This document shows positions 63,329 to 64,000 of a stretch of DNA of 64,000 nt, one piece after another. Within the stretch, counting starts at the first letter, position 1. Every line of letters starts with the position of its first letter. This DNA comes from Stappia indica (lineage in GTDB: Bacteria > Pseudomonadota > Alphaproteobacteria > Rhizobiales > Stappiaceae), in the NCBI RefSeq assembly GCF_001696535.1, contig NZ_MBQE01000001.1, positions 1,302,001-1,366,000 of the forward strand, written 5' to 3'. The notes under the pieces are model-generated. The model was not told the DNA's origin. It searched no databases and was given only the letters and a program-made list of their open reading frames with translations. Made by a program: the position numbers and the translations under genes.

Positions 63329-64000
63329 TCAGCCGAGCTGTGGAACTTTTTGCAAGAGCCGGTGCAGCGTCGCGATGGTCGACATGTCGGCGATGCCGTC
63401 GACCCGCTCCTGCCGGTGGTGACGCTGGAAGGCGGCGACCGCTGAGCGCGTGCGCTCGTCGAAGACCCCGGTGATCGGCATCTCGAAGCCGTAGAGCGCC
63501 AGCATCGACTGCAGCGCCTCGACGGGCTGACCGCCGTCGCCCTGCTGGAAGAAGCGCCCGCCCGACACCGGCTCCGGCGGAACATGCAGGCCGACGCCCG
63601 CCCCCGCCAGCCTGTCCCAGGGAAACAGCTCGCCCGGATCCTCCTTGCGCTCCGGCGCGACGTCCGAATGGCCGAGCACGTTCTGCGGCGCGATGCCGTG
63701 CCGGGCGCAGATGTCGCGGGCCAGTTCGATCACCGCAGCCACCTGCACCTCCGGGAAAGGCCGGTAGCCGTTCTCGTGGCCCGGATTGACGATCTCGATG
63801 CCGATGGAGCGCGAGTTGATGTCCCGCTCGCCCTTCCAGTAGGAGCGCCCCGCATGCCAGGCGCGCCGGCTCTCCGGCACCAGTTGCAGGATCGTCCCGT
63901 CCTCGTCGACCACGTAATGGGCCGAGACCTCGGCGCGCGGGTCGCACAGCCGCTGCAGGGCCTCCTCGCCGCTGGTCATGCCGGTATAGTGCAGCAGCAG
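63329..64000 (-). CDS. AmpD-type N-acetylmuramoyl-L-alanine amidase, N-terminus cut off
   Basis: 223 residues remain; the frame enters from the right edge as LLLHYTGMTSGEEALQRL, so the first zinc histidine (HYTG) is present but the start is not. The Met in TGMTSG is internal. Amidase_2 motifs: VSAHYVVDEDG, AWHAGRSYWKG, SRSIGIEIVNPGH and the zinc/catalytic segment LGHSDVAPERKEDPGELFPW. The last ~65 residues are a peptidoglycan-binding domain (VEALQSMLALYGF then VFDERTRSAVAAFQRHHR). The 237 bases to the lytic transglycosylase hold no gene; they should contain that gene's promoter. Confidence 0.9.
   Translation of the reverse strand: MLLHYTGMTSGEEALQRLCDPRAEVSAHYVVDEDGTILQLVPESRRAWHAGRSYWKGERDINSRSIGIEIVNPGHENGYRPFPEVQVAAVIELARDICARHGIAPQNVLGHSDVAPERKEDPGELFPWDRLAGAGVGLHVPPEPVSGGRFFQQGDGGQPVEALQSMLALYGFEMPITGVFDERTRSAVAAFQRHHRQERVDGIADMSTIATLHRLLQKVPQLG

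Overview
The window is about 64 kb of GC-rich chromosome from an alphaproteobacterium, most likely Hyphomicrobiales and possibly Stappiaceae-like. Four things suggest this: a circularly permuted two-piece tmRNA gene next to an alpha-type sspB, rnpB directly upstream of mraZ, a dcw cluster that runs through to lpxC, bamD, recN and ligA, and small alphaproteobacterial families (DUF4169, a ribbon-helix-helix protein, a DUF1127-like protein). It is core chromosome. I see no prophage, insertion sequence, CRISPR array or plasmid gene.

Left part (1-16 kb): the end of hflC, a DUF2065 membrane protein and a Do-type periplasmic protease. Then serB and miaA (divergent), a GNAT acetyltransferase, leuA, and the acetolactate synthase pair ilvI-ilvN. 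Both leuA and ilvI are preceded by candidate leader peptides rich in the regulatory amino acids. The ilv leader is followed by an intrinsic terminator (an attenuator); the leu leader is followed by a long inverted repeat without a U-run. Next come tRNA-Lys(CTT), an unrecognised hydrolase-like protein, a YadG/YadH-type ABC exporter, thyA and a YHS-domain protein. The split tmRNA follows, with tag ANDNYAMDNAVAA, and after it sspB, whose product delivers tagged proteins to ClpXP.

Middle part (16-37 kb): a 1285-residue AsmA-family protein with a charged coiled-coil tail, an FAD-linked D-lactate/2-hydroxyacid dehydrogenase, and an intergenic region with three stacked inverted repeats. Then a thioesterase, a CLC chloride transporter, an aminopeptidase P, a DUF1127-like small protein, prmA, uvrD/pcrA and a NIT-domain chemoreceptor with a degenerate PilZ-like tail. 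The division cluster begins at its distal end with ligA, recN and bamD.

Right part (37-59 kb): lpxC and the dcw cluster, all on the minus strand. In transcription order it is mraZ, rsmH, ftsL, ftsI, murE-murF (one fused gene), mraY, murD, ftsW, murG, murC, murB, ddl, ftsQ, ftsA, ftsZ. Most junctions overlap or are a few bases apart, so this should be one long operon for lipid II synthesis and divisome assembly. Its promoter is overlaid by 10-bp-spaced TGGG repeats that match the expected MraZ operator. The most unusual object in the window is here: MurE and MurF are joined in one 1341-residue polypeptide by a linker of about 380 residues. Roughly 330 residues of that linker are about 43 % Asp/Glu by hand count.

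End (59-64 kb): rnpB, a MocR-type regulator divergent from a pyridoxamine-phosphate-oxidase-like gene whose leader carries a short tandem repeat, a small lytic transglycosylase, and the C-terminal part of an AmpD-like amidase cut by the window edge.
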